A DNA stretch of 64,000 nucleotides. Origin: Nostoc spongiaeforme FACHB-130 (GTDB taxonomy: Bacteria; Cyanobacteriota; Cyanobacteriia; Cyanobacteriales; Nostocaceae). Both the position numbers and the translations under genes were made by a program. The stretch lies in NCBI RefSeq assembly GCF_014698475.1, contig NZ_JACJTB010000010.1, forward strand, positions 1 through 64,000, given 5' to 3'. Position 1 is the first letter of the stretch. Each line of letters starts with the position of its first letter. This document shows positions 1-8,923 of the stretch, one piece after another. The notes beneath the pieces were generated by a model. That model searched no databases. It was given only the letters and a program-made list of their open reading frames with translations, and was not told the DNA's origin.

Positions 1-83
1 CAAGTTAATCAAAAGACTTGGATATGGCTTTCGCAACTTTAGTAATTTCCGCTTACGTAGCTTATTAACTTGGCACTTTACTA

Positions 84-629
84 CTAATTCTCCATAAAAT
101 TACCGGAAGAACCATTTTTATTTATGTTGATTGACTTTGATTTCTCAGTATCGTTAAGTTTTATGAAACTATCAAAGGCAAACCATGCTAGTATGTACCA
201 AGGTATATCTTCAAACTTAAATCCTTGTTTGATTAATTGAGATAAGGCAAATAAACCAAGCCCCAGAGGTACTATTACCCGTAAATCAGCAGTACCGTTA
301 GTCATTTTATCAACATCGGCATTAAAATCAGACATTATATTTAACAAATCTTTAGCGATCGCCGATTGATTATCTGTTAAATAAGGTTGAGAAATTGACT
401 GATTTCGATAATTCTGATCTGTTTGCCGAGTGTAAACATTATCTGTTATGACTGTCACTGCTTCTTGATAACTTTGTGACAGATTAATACCTTCTTTAAT
501 GGCTGTTTGGACTAAAGGTTGTTTGATAACTTCAGCCACAGGTACAATCATCGGGGAAAAAATAATTGCGCTCAAACCTTCAAAAATTTCCGGTAAATTT
601 ACTTTTTCCCAATCAAAATTAGACTCCAT
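84..629 (-). CDS. Small membrane protein, DUF5132/HMA2-associated-like
   Basis: I start this gene at 629 rather than at the upstream in-frame ATG (653) because AGGAG lies just upstream of ATG 629. The protein is about 181 aa. Its N-terminal part (PMIVPVAEVIKQPLVQTAIK and the following helix) resembles DUF5132 proteins, short sequences that sit next to metal-ATPase/HMA2 genes. A C-terminal hydrophobic stretch (LGLGLFALSQL ... PWYILAWFAFDSF) resembles the tail of HMA2-type proteins and is probably membrane-embedded. No catalytic motif is visible. The function is unknown. The family placement comes from memory of sequence style and is only moderately secure. The nearest gene lies 300 bp away on the opposite strand. 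Confidence 0.6.
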   Translation of the reverse strand: MESNFDWEKVNLPEIFEGLSAIIFSPMIVPVAEVIKQPLVQTAIKEGINLSQSYQEAVTVITDNVYTRQTDQNYRNQSISQPYLTDNQSAIAKDLLNIMSDFNADVDKMTNGTADLRVIVPLGLGLFALSQLIKQGFKFEDIPWYILAWFAFDSFIKLNDTEKSKSININKNGSSGNFMEN

Positions 630-653
630 TATAAATATCTCCTCTACAAGCAA

Positions 654-938
654 CTCATCACTATAGAAGCGTAGTCAAACTATTAAATGTTTCCATCATC
701 CGAAAGTCACAGAGAAAATTTTAAATTTATATCTCAAGTATTAATTATATTTGCATAATTCAGATCCCTTCCTTCTTAGAGAAGTTTGGTATCTATTAGT
801 ATATACAGCAAAATTCCGTCTTTAGGCTCAAGTCATAAATTCAGATAAACGTTAAGAATAAAAATAGATTGCACCAGAATCGAATATTGGCTGTAATCAG
901 AAAAATATCCGAATCAATTAACAGAAACATCTAAGATT
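654..938. promoter_or_regulatory. Divergent intergenic region
   Basis: This AT-rich 285-bp spacer separates two divergently transcribed genes and must hold both promoters. I see no confident sigma-70 pair, operator or repeat in it. Confidence 0.3.
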
Positions 939-1391
939 ATGACAATTTCCACAAACAGCGATCGCCAAATTCAACAACTGCAAGAATTAATCCAAGATAT
1001 TGACTCTGGAATGTTGACTACAGTCAATGATGATGGTAGCTTACACAGTTGTCCTATGTACTCAATCAATGAAATTGATGCAGAAGGGAGACTCTGGTTT
1101 TTTACTAGTTCCAACTCCCATCGAGTAAGTGAAATTGAACATAATCAGCAGGTAAACGTTAGTTTCTCTTCTTGTGAACAGCAGCGTTATGTTTCCATTT
1201 CTGGTACAGCACAACTCCTCAAAGACCGTCAAAAAATGGCAGAATTATGGAAACCAAAATTAGAAACTTGGTTTTCTCAAGGCTTAGATCAGCCAGATTT
1301 AGCATTACTCCAAGTCAACATTAAACAAGCCGATTATTGGGATAGCAGTTCGAGTTATCATCCCCAAACTATAAATTTTTCTTCCCTATAG
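939..1391 (+). CDS. Pyridoxamine 5'-phosphate oxidase-like general stress protein (GS26 type)
   Basis: This 150-aa protein has the split-barrel flavin-binding fold of general stress protein 26 relatives. The pattern runs from GMLTTVNDDGSLHSCPM through LWFFTSSNSHRVSEI, VNVSFSS and YVSISGTAQLL to LLQVNIKQADYWDSSSSY. Such proteins bind FMN or a related cofactor and respond to stress, but the substrate is generally unknown. The length fits a single-domain member. Immediately after the TAG stop, in the same frame, lies a ChaB-like peptide (see next entry), so the present stop may follow a rearrangement or the tail may be a relic of a neighbour. No operon partner is evident. Confidence 0.8.
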   Translation: MTISTNSDRQIQQLQELIQDIDSGMLTTVNDDGSLHSCPMYSINEIDAEGRLWFFTSSNSHRVSEIEHNQQVNVSFSSCEQQRYVSISGTAQLLKDRQKMAELWKPKLETWFSQGLDQPDLALLQVNIKQADYWDSSSSYHPQTINFSSL

Positions 1392-1478
1392 CAAGCTTTT
1401 AAAGTTGCTTGGAGTGCAGTAAAGCGCGATTACGAAAAAGGCGAAGATGGACAGTGGCACAAAAAGCCAAATAACTAA
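1392..1478 (+). pseudogene. ChaB-like C-terminal remnant
   Basis: Directly after the TAG at 1389-1391 and in the same frame, 28 codons read QAFKVAWSAVKRDYEKGEDG and then QWHKKPNN before a TAA. This matches the C-terminal end of the ChaB family (AW..VK..YEK...G.W.KK). The N-terminal half of a ChaB domain is missing and no start codon precedes it. I read it as the relic of a ChaB gene joined to the end of the stress-protein gene. Stop-codon readthrough to make a fusion is possible but unsupported. Confidence 0.5.
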
Positions 1479-1818
1479 TGTGTGATCAATTCTACTATTG
1501 ATCTAATTAACCGCAAAAAACCTATTTCTTTAGTTAGACGCTAATACAACTACTATAAAGATATTTTTCTTACTGGCAGTAGTAGTAAACTTCCGTCCTG
1601 GGAATATAAGCAAATCAAAGTAAAACTCTTGAGTATTCAAGATGAGTAGCTGGAAGTTTGTGATATTCCCAGGTTATTTCTTAGGTGAAAAATTACATTA
1701 GCAGTGAAAATCCTCTGAAACTGCGATCGCATCATCCAATCTCAATATAAGACTCATATTTAATTTCTGAAAAAATACAGTATTCTTTCCTACTCCCCAT
1801 TCCCAATCTTTACAGAGG
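1479..1818. other. Decayed, non-coding stretch
   Basis: No intact ORF is present. A short in-frame stretch near 1590-1660 reads like degraded protein (KLPSWEYKQIKVKLL, then a stop), but I cannot identify a parent gene. The right end carries the 'actccccattcccaat' type of low-complexity repeat, which abuts the truncated CHAT fragment. Confidence 0.3.
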
Positions 1819-2070
1819 CGCGGACGTATTTCCGAGGATGGGGTAATTGGTTTATCTCGTTCGTTAATTAGTGCGGGTGTACCCAGTGTCTTAGTATCAC
1901 TTTGGACAGTGCCAGATGTGCCTACAGCACAATCAATGACCCAATTTTATCAAAATCTCCAAAAAAAACCTGACAAAGCCCAAGCATTGCGCCAGGGGAC
2001 GCTAACGACGATGAAGAGTCATCCCAGTCCTGTTGATTGGGCAGCTTTTACTTTGATTGGGGAGTATTGA
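1819..2070 (+). pseudogene. 3' fragment of a CHAT-domain protease gene
   Basis: An open frame without a start encodes the last 83 residues of a CHAT domain: DGVIGLSRSLISAGVPSV, then VSLWTVPDVPTAQSMTQFY, ending DWAAFTLIGEY and a TGA. It lines up with the C-termini of the intact CHAT proteins at 3.3-6.0 kb and 8.9-11.9 kb. The catalytic His and Cys regions and all TPRs are missing upstream, where simple repeat sequence begins. It is a truncated relic of a fourth CHAT gene in this cluster. Confidence 0.85.
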
Positions 2071-2130
2071 ATTCTTAAAATTTATCTCTGTATTAGCTAG
2101 GAATATCCACTTACGTAATAAATTACAAAC

Positions 2131-2258
2131 AGGACTTACGCAAAAATAACGTAACTCTGCCATTACGAGCGATAGCGAAGTAATCCCCCCTGACATTGAG
2201 ATTACTTCCCTACACTCCTTTCCGGCCGCAATGACAATATCGGCGTTGCGTAAGTCAT
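2131..2258. mobile_element. MITE-like element with terminal inverted repeats
   Basis: The stretch begins AGGACTTACGCAA and ends TTGCGTAAGTCAT. The two 13-bp ends are inverted repeats with one mismatch. The 128-bp interior has no coding capacity worth reporting. The size, the lack of genes and the ends fit a non-autonomous miniature transposon. It lies between the CHAT relic and the next intact gene and may have contributed to the rearrangement there. Confidence 0.6.
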
Positions 2259-2286
2259 AACAAAAATATTTATATGTAAAAGCACC

Positions 2287-3081
2287 ATGTCTTATCGCAC
2301 TATTGGCTTAACTGCACTTACTACACTGTTATTAGCTGTTGGATTTATCCCTGCAAATTCTTTCATCTGGCAATCAACGCAGGTATTGGCACAAACTCAA
2401 AACAGCCAAGAAGTAGAAGCAGACAAATTTTTCCAACAAGGTGTGGAATATTTAAATAATCAAAAAGTTACTGAAGCTAGACAGTCTTTTGAAAAAGCCT
2501 TGACACTTTATCAAGCAGCAAAAAAGCCGCAAAGTGAATCAGCAATGCTGCTATTGTTGGGAATTACTTACGGCAAAGAAACTAACTATGATGCGGCTAT
2601 TAATTACTATCAACGCGCTTTAAAAATTGTCCAGCAATTGCCAAAACGAGAAAATGAATATGCCATTGTCCGTTTATTAGGTGATACTTATCAAAAATCC
2701 AAAAACTATCCCCAAGCTATTGCATATTATCAGCAAGCCTTGGTGTTGGCTAGAAAAAATAAAGATACTAAAAATGAAAAAGAATTACTAGGTAATTTAG
2801 GGATTGGTCATATTTTAGTCAAAAACTATGCCGCAGCTATTGAAGTATCGCAGCAAGGTTTAGCACTAGTCAAAAATTTACAAGATAAACCAGGGGCAAT
2901 GTTTTTTCTAGAAAAATTAGGTGAAGCTCACTATCACTTAAAACAATACGATAAATCTTTGGAATATGTCCAGCAGAGTTTAAGTATTGCCCGTGAGATT
3001 AATGATAAAGAAACCGAGTCGAGGTTAACTAATATTCTTGGTATTCTTAGTTATGAAAGAAATCAAAACCAAAAACGTTAG
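2287..3081 (+). CDS. Exported TPR protein (CHAT-cluster partner)
   Basis: This 264-aa protein has an N-terminal signal peptide whose hydrophobic core (TTLLLAVGFIP) is followed by VLAQTQ, a likely signal-peptidase site. About five tetratricopeptide repeats follow (for example YDAAINYYQRALKIVQQL and YPQAIAYYQQALVLARK). It closely resembles the N-terminal TPR part of the TPR-CHAT protein encoded next (3287-6025), including the conserved phrase NYAAAIEVSQ.GL, but it stops before any CHAT domain. It could be a truncated paralogue or a stand-alone scaffold for the neighbouring proteases. Same-strand genes follow, but about 200 bp of spacer makes co-transcription uncertain. Confidence 0.8.
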   Translation: MSYRTIGLTALTTLLLAVGFIPANSFIWQSTQVLAQTQNSQEVEADKFFQQGVEYLNNQKVTEARQSFEKALTLYQAAKKPQSESAMLLLLGITYGKETNYDAAINYYQRALKIVQQLPKRENEYAIVRLLGDTYQKSKNYPQAIAYYQQALVLARKNKDTKNEKELLGNLGIGHILVKNYAAAIEVSQQGLALVKNLQDKPGAMFFLEKLGEAHYHLKQYDKSLEYVQQSLSIAREINDKETESRLTNILGILSYERNQNQKR

Positions 3082-3286
3082 TTGATAAGCTGTTGCACAT
3101 TTAATTTGCACAATGCGGGCGGGCAAGATGCCCACCCCACCAGAATTTAATCTGATTTAGATATGCAAACTAAATTTCTTTAGCTTATTACAATAGCAGT
3201 CCTAAATAACAAACATTCTTCCTTGTCCCCCTTGTCTACATTCCCTCCTTTGTCCCCCTTCTCTACCTATTTTGTTCATATATCAA
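3082..3286. repeat. Spacer with dispersed repeat
   Basis: Around 3115-3145 the sequence GCGGGCAAGATGCCCACC forms a short GC-rich hairpin typical of cyanobacterial dispersed repeats. Around 3220-3265 lie imperfect 'tccttgtcccccttg' direct repeats. No gene is seen. Confidence 0.4.
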
Positions 3287-6025
3287 ATGCTAAATAAAAA
3301 TATGAGCAATTCCCACAATGGGCTACGCCTACGCAAAATAAATTTAACTGCATTCATCTCGGTCATTTTGACCGTTTCTCTTACCCCGGTAAACTTACAT
3401 TTACTATTTTTTAATTCACCAGTATTAGCACAAACATCTAATGACAAATCACAACAAGCCAATACATTAATTAGGCAAGCGGCTGCACTTTTAGGTGACA
3501 AACAAATCACTTCCGCCAGACAAGCTTTACAACAGGCTTTAAGTATTTATCAACAAGTTAATGATCGTCAAGGTCAGTCTGTCGCTTTGGTATTTTTAGG
3601 AATTAGTTATGAACAGGAAAATAACTATAAAACAGCAATTGATTATTATGAAAAATCTTGGCAGATAGTTCAGCAATTACCTAAAAAACCCAATGCAGGC
3701 GAAATTGTAGTTAAGTTAGCTAATGCTCACCGCCTGCAAAAAAACTACAATCAAGCGATACAATACTATCAACAATATTTAGCCCTAGACCAGCAAAACC
3801 AAGATAGTCAAAATCGCATAGCCGCCCTCGGAAATTTAGGGAGAACTTACGCAGCCCTGAATAATTTACCACAAGCTCTTGATTATTACCAACAAACTTT
3901 AGCACTTTCGAGAGCTACAAATAACCGACAAAGTGAGTTAACCGCACTCTTAAATTTAGGTGAGACTTATCTTAATTTAGAAAACTACGCTGCTGCCATT
4001 GAAGTTTCTCAAAAAGGGTTAGTCATTGCTAAAGAATTAACTAATAGTATAGCAGTTATAGATTTTCTACGATATATCAGTAATGCCTACTATTTTATTG
4101 CTGATTATAATCAAGCGATTCAATACAATCAGCAGAGTTTAGAAATTGCTCGGATAATTCAAGATAAAGATAGTGAACGTCAAACACTCAATTCTCTTGG
4201 TAATATTTACTATTATCTGAGAGATTATGATAAAGCGATTAATTACTACGAGCAAGTTTTGTCTATTGCACGTTCCCAATCTAATCGCAGATCCGAGGGA
4301 TTAGCATTAGGAAATATCGGACTAGCGTATATTAATAAAGGTGAAGCAGCTAAGGCAATAGATTATCTAGAAAAAGATTTGGCAGTATCCAGAATAGTAG
4401 GCGATCGCCTCAACGAAAGTCAAACTTTAGGCTACTTGGGTAGTGCTTACCTGCAAGTGAAGAATTATAGTAAATCGGTAGAATATTATCAGCAAGCTTT
4501 AATAGCTACGAGAGAGGCGAAATACACTAGAGGCGAAGGCATCACATTCTATAATTTAAGTATTCCTTTGATGGAGTTGGGCAAGCTCCAAGAAGCAGAA
4601 AAAGCCTTATACTCTTCCATTGAAATCTGGGAATCACTGCGCGAAAGATTAGGAGAAAATGATAGTTATAAAATATCATTTTTTGAGCAGCCAATTCAAG
4701 CTTATCAATTATTACAAAGAGTTTTAATTGCCCAAGATAAAACGAATGAAGCTCTAGAAGTTTCGGAACGAGGTAGAGCAAGAGCGTTTATAGATTTATT
4801 ATCTTCCCGCCAGTCAAAACCTAGCACTCGCGGTAATGCACCACAATTACCAGCAGTAGCAAAACCAACATTATCGCTCCTCAAACAAATCGCTAAACAG
4901 CAAAATGCTACTCTAGTTCAATATTCGATTGATTCTAAAACCACTTCTCGCTTAGGAGCATCAGCAACTCTTGAGCAGGCGCTATATATTTGGGTAGTCA
5001 AACCTACAGGTGAAATTACCTTCCGCATAACTGATCTCAGACCCTTACGAGAAAAAGATAAAACTTCTCTCGCAGAATTAGTGACTGTGAGTCGTCAATC
5101 AATTGGTGTGAGAGGACGCGGTGGAATTCAAGTTACGGCTAACCCAAATACAAGCAAAGCCAAAAACTCTTTTAGACAATTACATGACCTATTAATTAAA
5201 CCCATCGCTGACCTTTTACCCAACAAAGAAAGCGAAAAGGTGATTTTTATTCCTCAAGAGTCTTTGTTTTTAGTTCCCTTCCCGGCACTGCAAAATGAAC
5301 GAGGAAAATACTTAATTGAAAAACATACAATTCTCACCGCGCCATCAATTCAAGTCTTAGATTTAACTCGTAAACAAAAGTTAGGACATCAAAATTCGCG
5401 CCAAGGAGAAGTTTTAATCGTAGGTAATCCCACAATGCCAAAAGTAGCTTTAGAACCGGGCAAACCATTGGCGCAATTACCAGCTTTACCAGGTGCAGAA
5501 AAAGAAGCAAAAGAAATTGCACCGTTATTTAAAACTAAAGCAATTACTGGTAGCCAAGCAACTAAAGCTGCCATTTTACAGCAAATCTCAAAAGCGCGAA
5601 TTGTGCATTTAGCAACCCACGGCTTATTAGATGATAACCAAGGATTAGGAAGCGCCATAGCCCTCGCACCCTCCGGTAAAGATAACGGTTTATTGACAGC
5701 AGAAGAAATCCTCAATTTAAAATTAAATGCAGACTTAGTAGTTTTAAGTGCTTGCGACACCGGACGCGGTAGAGTAACTGGTGATGGTGTTATTGGTTTA
5801 TCTCGTTCTTTAATTAGTGCTGGTGTTCCTAGCGTCATCGTTTCTTTATGGGCAGTTGATGATAACTCGACATCGTTTTTAATGACCGAATTTTATAAAA
5901 ATCTCCAACAAAAACAAGATAAAGCCACCGCATTACGCCAAGCAATGTTAGCAACAATGAAACAAGATAAATATCAAAATCCCTTACATTGGGCTGCTTT
6001 TAGTTTAATTGGTGAAGCTGAGTAG
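3287..6025 (+). CDS. Exported TPR-CHAT protease
   Basis: This is a caspase-fold CHAT protease preceded by a long TPR array. From ATG 3287 it is 912 aa; an upstream TTG (3272) and an ATG at 3302 are alternatives. The order is a short basic leader, a hydrophobic signal segment ending near SPVLAQT, then about nine TPRs in the first 420 residues (YYQQALIATREAKY). A helical linker follows (ALEVSERGRARAFIDLL) and a C-terminal CHAT domain. Both catalytic elements are intact: His778 in HLATHG and Cys823 in LSACDTG. CHAT proteases cut specific partners; the substrate here is unknown. The leader codons GLRLRK come from a small dispersed repeat (GGGCTACGCCTACGC). The C-terminal half is nearly identical to that of the protein at 8924-11932. 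Confidence 0.88.
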   Translation: MLNKNMSNSHNGLRLRKINLTAFISVILTVSLTPVNLHLLFFNSPVLAQTSNDKSQQANTLIRQAAALLGDKQITSARQALQQALSIYQQVNDRQGQSVALVFLGISYEQENNYKTAIDYYEKSWQIVQQLPKKPNAGEIVVKLANAHRLQKNYNQAIQYYQQYLALDQQNQDSQNRIAALGNLGRTYAALNNLPQALDYYQQTLALSRATNNRQSELTALLNLGETYLNLENYAAAIEVSQKGLVIAKELTNSIAVIDFLRYISNAYYFIADYNQAIQYNQQSLEIARIIQDKDSERQTLNSLGNIYYYLRDYDKAINYYEQVLSIARSQSNRRSEGLALGNIGLAYINKGEAAKAIDYLEKDLAVSRIVGDRLNESQTLGYLGSAYLQVKNYSKSVEYYQQALIATREAKYTRGEGITFYNLSIPLMELGKLQEAEKALYSSIEIWESLRERLGENDSYKISFFEQPIQAYQLLQRVLIAQDKTNEALEVSERGRARAFIDLLSSRQSKPSTRGNAPQLPAVAKPTLSLLKQIAKQQNATLVQYSIDSKTTSRLGASATLEQALYIWVVKPTGEITFRITDLRPLREKDKTSLAELVTVSRQSIGVRGRGGIQVTANPNTSKAKNSFRQLHDLLIKPIADLLPNKESEKVIFIPQESLFLVPFPALQNERGKYLIEKHTILTAPSIQVLDLTRKQKLGHQNSRQGEVLIVGNPTMPKVALEPGKPLAQLPALPGAEKEAKEIAPLFKTKAITGSQATKAAILQQISKARIVHLATHGLLDDNQGLGSAIALAPSGKDNGLLTAEEILNLKLNADLVVLSACDTGRGRVTGDGVIGLSRSLISAGVPSVIVSLWAVDDNSTSFLMTEFYKNLQQKQDKATALRQAMLATMKQDKYQNPLHWAAFSLIGEAE

Positions 6026-6403
6026 ATTTTGAAAATTTACGCCTCGTGTGGATTATATATAGCAATCCTAAATGAGTCGTGAAAAACATAGATATGGAAA
6101 CGAACCGCCCTCCGGGTTCAGCAGTTCCTCATGGGGGAAACCCCCAAGACCGGACTGCTTCACCAAGAACGCCAAGGACGCAAAGATAAGAAAGAAGAAA
6201 AAGATATGGAAATTTTACAAATTATTTAGGACTGCTATATAGGGAAATAATTAACCGCAGATAAACGCGGATGGACGCAGATAAATTTGTAGTTCAGTAG
6301 ATGAGGAACGCTATAAAATTATCTGGAACATTTTGCATAATCTCACACAAGCCAGAAATACAATTTTTTAAAACAGTTTCAACCTAGATATTTCTTACAT
6401 CTT
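6026..6403. repeat. Spacer rich in dispersed repeats
   Basis: From 6100 to 6200 lies a well-ordered repeat (accgccctccgggttcag, cctcatgggggaaaccccc, gaccggactgcttcacc). It is followed by a copy of the 'ccaaggacgcaaagataag' type related to the inverted repeats that bound the GxxExxY cassette at 43.1 kb. At 6255-6290 is a 'cagataaacgcggatggac' repeat. No ORF or clear promoter is recognised. Confidence 0.5.
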
Positions 6404-8677
6404 ATGTCTAATATCAAACGCCGTCATTTTCTGCAATTTTCTGCTGCTACCCTTGCCGCATTGGGTTTGAACCAATGGGATATGATGCAGCAGGGTAATC
6501 ATCTGGGTAAAGTTTTGGCACAAAATACAGGGCGTAAACTAGCTTTATTAGTGGGAATTAATGAGTATTCTGAAGATGATGGTTTGTCGCCCCTTTTTGG
6601 TTGTGTTACTGATGTCAGGCTACAGCAGGAATTATTAATTCATCGTTTTGGTTTTAAACCCCAAGATATTCTCACCTTGACTGACAAACAAGCCACTCGT
6701 CAAGGCATTCTGACGGCATTTGAAGAACATTTAATTAAACAAGCCAAGCCCAGTGATGTCGTATTATTTCACTTTTCTGGACATGGTACACGAGTCAAAG
6801 ATCCAGATGGCGATTCGCCAGATGGACTTAATAGTACATTTATTCCGATAGATGGCAAATTACCACCTAACGGACGCGGTTATGTAAATCACATTATGGG
6901 ACACACATTGTTTTTGTTGATGTCTGCATTAAAAACTGAGAATGTGACGGTTGTGTTAGATAGTTGTCATTCTGGTGGTGGTAAACGGGGAAATTTGCGC
7001 GTTCGTTCGGTGAATGGCGGTACATTACTACAACCAAGTCCCGAAGAGTTGGAATATCAACGCCAATGGCTGAAGCGGCTGGGACTTTCGCAACAAGAAT
7101 TTATCCAAAAACGCAGACAAGCCGTGGCAAAGGGAGTTGTGATTGCTAGTGCGAGAAGTGATCAATTTGCGGCTGATGCACCGTTTGAGGGCTTTCATGC
7201 TGGGGCGTTTACTTATTTGTTGACACAGTATCTTTGGCAACAAGCTGGTAATGAATCTGTAAATAGTGCGATCGCAAATATTGGACGCAGTACTAAAATA
7301 TTAGCGAGGGAAAATGGTAATCTCCAAGACCCAGAGTTTGAATTAAATCTTAGCCGCAACAAAAGCAACCCACCGATTTATTTTATTCCTATCCAAGCTG
7401 TTCCGGCTGAAGCGGTCGTGACTCAAGTTAAGGGTAATCAAGTTCAATTGTGGTTGGGTGGTATAGATCCACAAAGCTTAGAAGCCTTCACAGATAATCC
7501 CTTATTTTCAGTTGTCAATCCTCAAGGTGATGAACTTGGCTTAATCAAATTAGAATCCCGTCAAGGATTAATTGGTAAAGGTACATTAATCAATACAGGT
7601 ACACGCTCAACTTTAAAATTACAGCCAGGAAATTTATTACAAGAACGGATTCGCAGTATTTCCAACAATCCTACTTTAAAAATTGGCATTGATGAATCTC
7701 TCAATCATAATAATGTCCAGCAAGCCATAAAAGCTCTCAAATCCCTGAAACGTGTTGAACCGCAACTTCTGGGGAAACAAGCTGTTCAGTATATTCTAGG
7801 GCAGATGACTCAGCCTAAATATCAGGAATTAAGAAAAAAAGGTATTTCTCAGTTACCAGAAATTGGTAGTTTTGGTTTATTTCTCCCTAGCCAAGATGAA
7901 ATTATTCCTAAGTCTTTTGGTCAAGCCGGCGAATCTATCACTGAAGCCGTAAAACGTTTACAACCTAAGTTCAAATCGTTACTAGCTGCTAGAGTAGTTA
8001 AGCAAATTTTAGGCAACATTAATTCATCCCGCATCAACGTTGCTGTTTCTATGAATGTGGCTGATAGCAATGAACTACTAGCAGAATCTTTCCCAATTCG
8101 CGGATCTATCTCGAAACAGCCAAAACCCCCAAAAGCTGCTATTCAATTGTCTAATTCCGGCTTGACTCAACTTGCTGTCGGCACCAAAATTGCTTTTAAA
8201 ATTCAAAATAATGAAAATCAACCCATTTATGTCAGTATTTTGGTAATTGATGCAGAAGGGGAAATGACTGTTATTTTCCCTAATAATTGGTCTGCTACCC
8301 AAAATGCGGCTTTAGTAGAAGCACAAAAAACCAAACTCATTCCTCAACCAGATGATGAGTTTACCTTAGCTGTTGATAGACCTTTAGGAATTTCAGAAGC
8401 GTTAATTATTGCTAGTACAACACCACTGAGAACTTCACTTTTAGCCTTGCAAAAAATTGCTAGTTTAAGAAATGTCGCCAATCGTAGTACTCCTATTGCT
8501 GTAACCGATGAAATTCTAGATGTAACCAACAATATATTAGATGATTTAGATGCAGGTACTCGTGGCGGGATTTCTGCACAGCAAATACAATTACCATCGG
8601 GAGTACGTGGTATTGATAGTAAAAAATTAGCCGCAATGTCTATTTCTTTTGAGGTTGTTGATTCTAAAAATAGCTAA
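6404..8677 (+). CDS. Tat-exported caspase-like protease (orthocaspase) with DUF4384
   Basis: This 757-aa protein starts with a twin-arginine signal (IKRRHFLQFSAATLAALGL) and a V-L-A-Q cleavage region, so it is probably folded before export. Residues 44-300 form a peptidase C14 caspase domain. It opens with LALLVGINEY, and the catalytic dyad is His127 in FSGHGT and Cys188 in LDSCHSGG. A middle region of about 250 residues is unassigned. Residues 580-690 resemble DUF4384 (YVSILVIDAEGEMTVIFPN), a module often joined to bacterial caspases. Metacaspase-type enzymes usually cut after basic residues; specificity here is not readable. It lies between two TPR-CHAT genes, which suggests a shared proteolytic role outside the cytoplasm. 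Confidence 0.88.
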   Translation: MSNIKRRHFLQFSAATLAALGLNQWDMMQQGNHLGKVLAQNTGRKLALLVGINEYSEDDGLSPLFGCVTDVRLQQELLIHRFGFKPQDILTLTDKQATRQGILTAFEEHLIKQAKPSDVVLFHFSGHGTRVKDPDGDSPDGLNSTFIPIDGKLPPNGRGYVNHIMGHTLFLLMSALKTENVTVVLDSCHSGGGKRGNLRVRSVNGGTLLQPSPEELEYQRQWLKRLGLSQQEFIQKRRQAVAKGVVIASARSDQFAADAPFEGFHAGAFTYLLTQYLWQQAGNESVNSAIANIGRSTKILARENGNLQDPEFELNLSRNKSNPPIYFIPIQAVPAEAVVTQVKGNQVQLWLGGIDPQSLEAFTDNPLFSVVNPQGDELGLIKLESRQGLIGKGTLINTGTRSTLKLQPGNLLQERIRSISNNPTLKIGIDESLNHNNVQQAIKALKSLKRVEPQLLGKQAVQYILGQMTQPKYQELRKKGISQLPEIGSFGLFLPSQDEIIPKSFGQAGESITEAVKRLQPKFKSLLAARVVKQILGNINSSRINVAVSMNVADSNELLAESFPIRGSISKQPKPPKAAIQLSNSGLTQLAVGTKIAFKIQNNENQPIYVSILVIDAEGEMTVIFPNNWSATQNAALVEAQKTKLIPQPDDEFTLAVDRPLGISEALIIASTTPLRTSLLALQKIASLRNVANRSTPIAVTDEILDVTNNILDDLDAGTRGGISAQQIQLPSGVRGIDSKKLAAMSISFEVVDSKNS

Positions 8678-8923
8678 TAAGCTGTTCTATATTTAACTTG
8701 ATGTGAACTCAACAAGTCTGTTTTGACTTCTCCCCTAACCCCTCTACGACGCGGAGAGGGGAAAAAATTTTTTAAGTTTTTAAGGAAAAATTAGATATTT
8801 TAAATATGCAACCTAGTACAGGTCGGCGTAAATAAACAGACCATAAGAAATTGCTAAAAGGCTGGTGGTATCGTTATTCTTTCTTTTTACTTTTGCCCTA
8901 TTGTACTAGATACGCCAAACAAA
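8678..8923. repeat. Convergent spacer with dispersed inverted repeat
   Basis: At 8728-8767, 'ctcccctaacccctctac' pairs with 'gcggagaggggaaaa', forming a hairpin followed by a T-rich run. This is a common cyanobacterial dispersed repeat and may also act as a terminator for the caspase gene. A related copy lies at 38286-38322. Confidence 0.5.

Noticed and set aside
1590-1660. Possible pseudogene fragment (KLPSWEYKQIKVKLL)
   Set aside because: Too short and with stops; no family could be assigned, so it is described only as decayed sequence.
2002-2196. Small minus-strand ORF
   Set aside because: It spans the CHAT relic and the MITE-like element, and its composition is that of non-coding repeats.
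5389-5838. Antisense ORF of 149 codons inside the TPR-CHAT gene
   Set aside because: It mirrors conserved CHAT coding sequence; a matching shadow ORF exists opposite the second CHAT gene (9105-9350).
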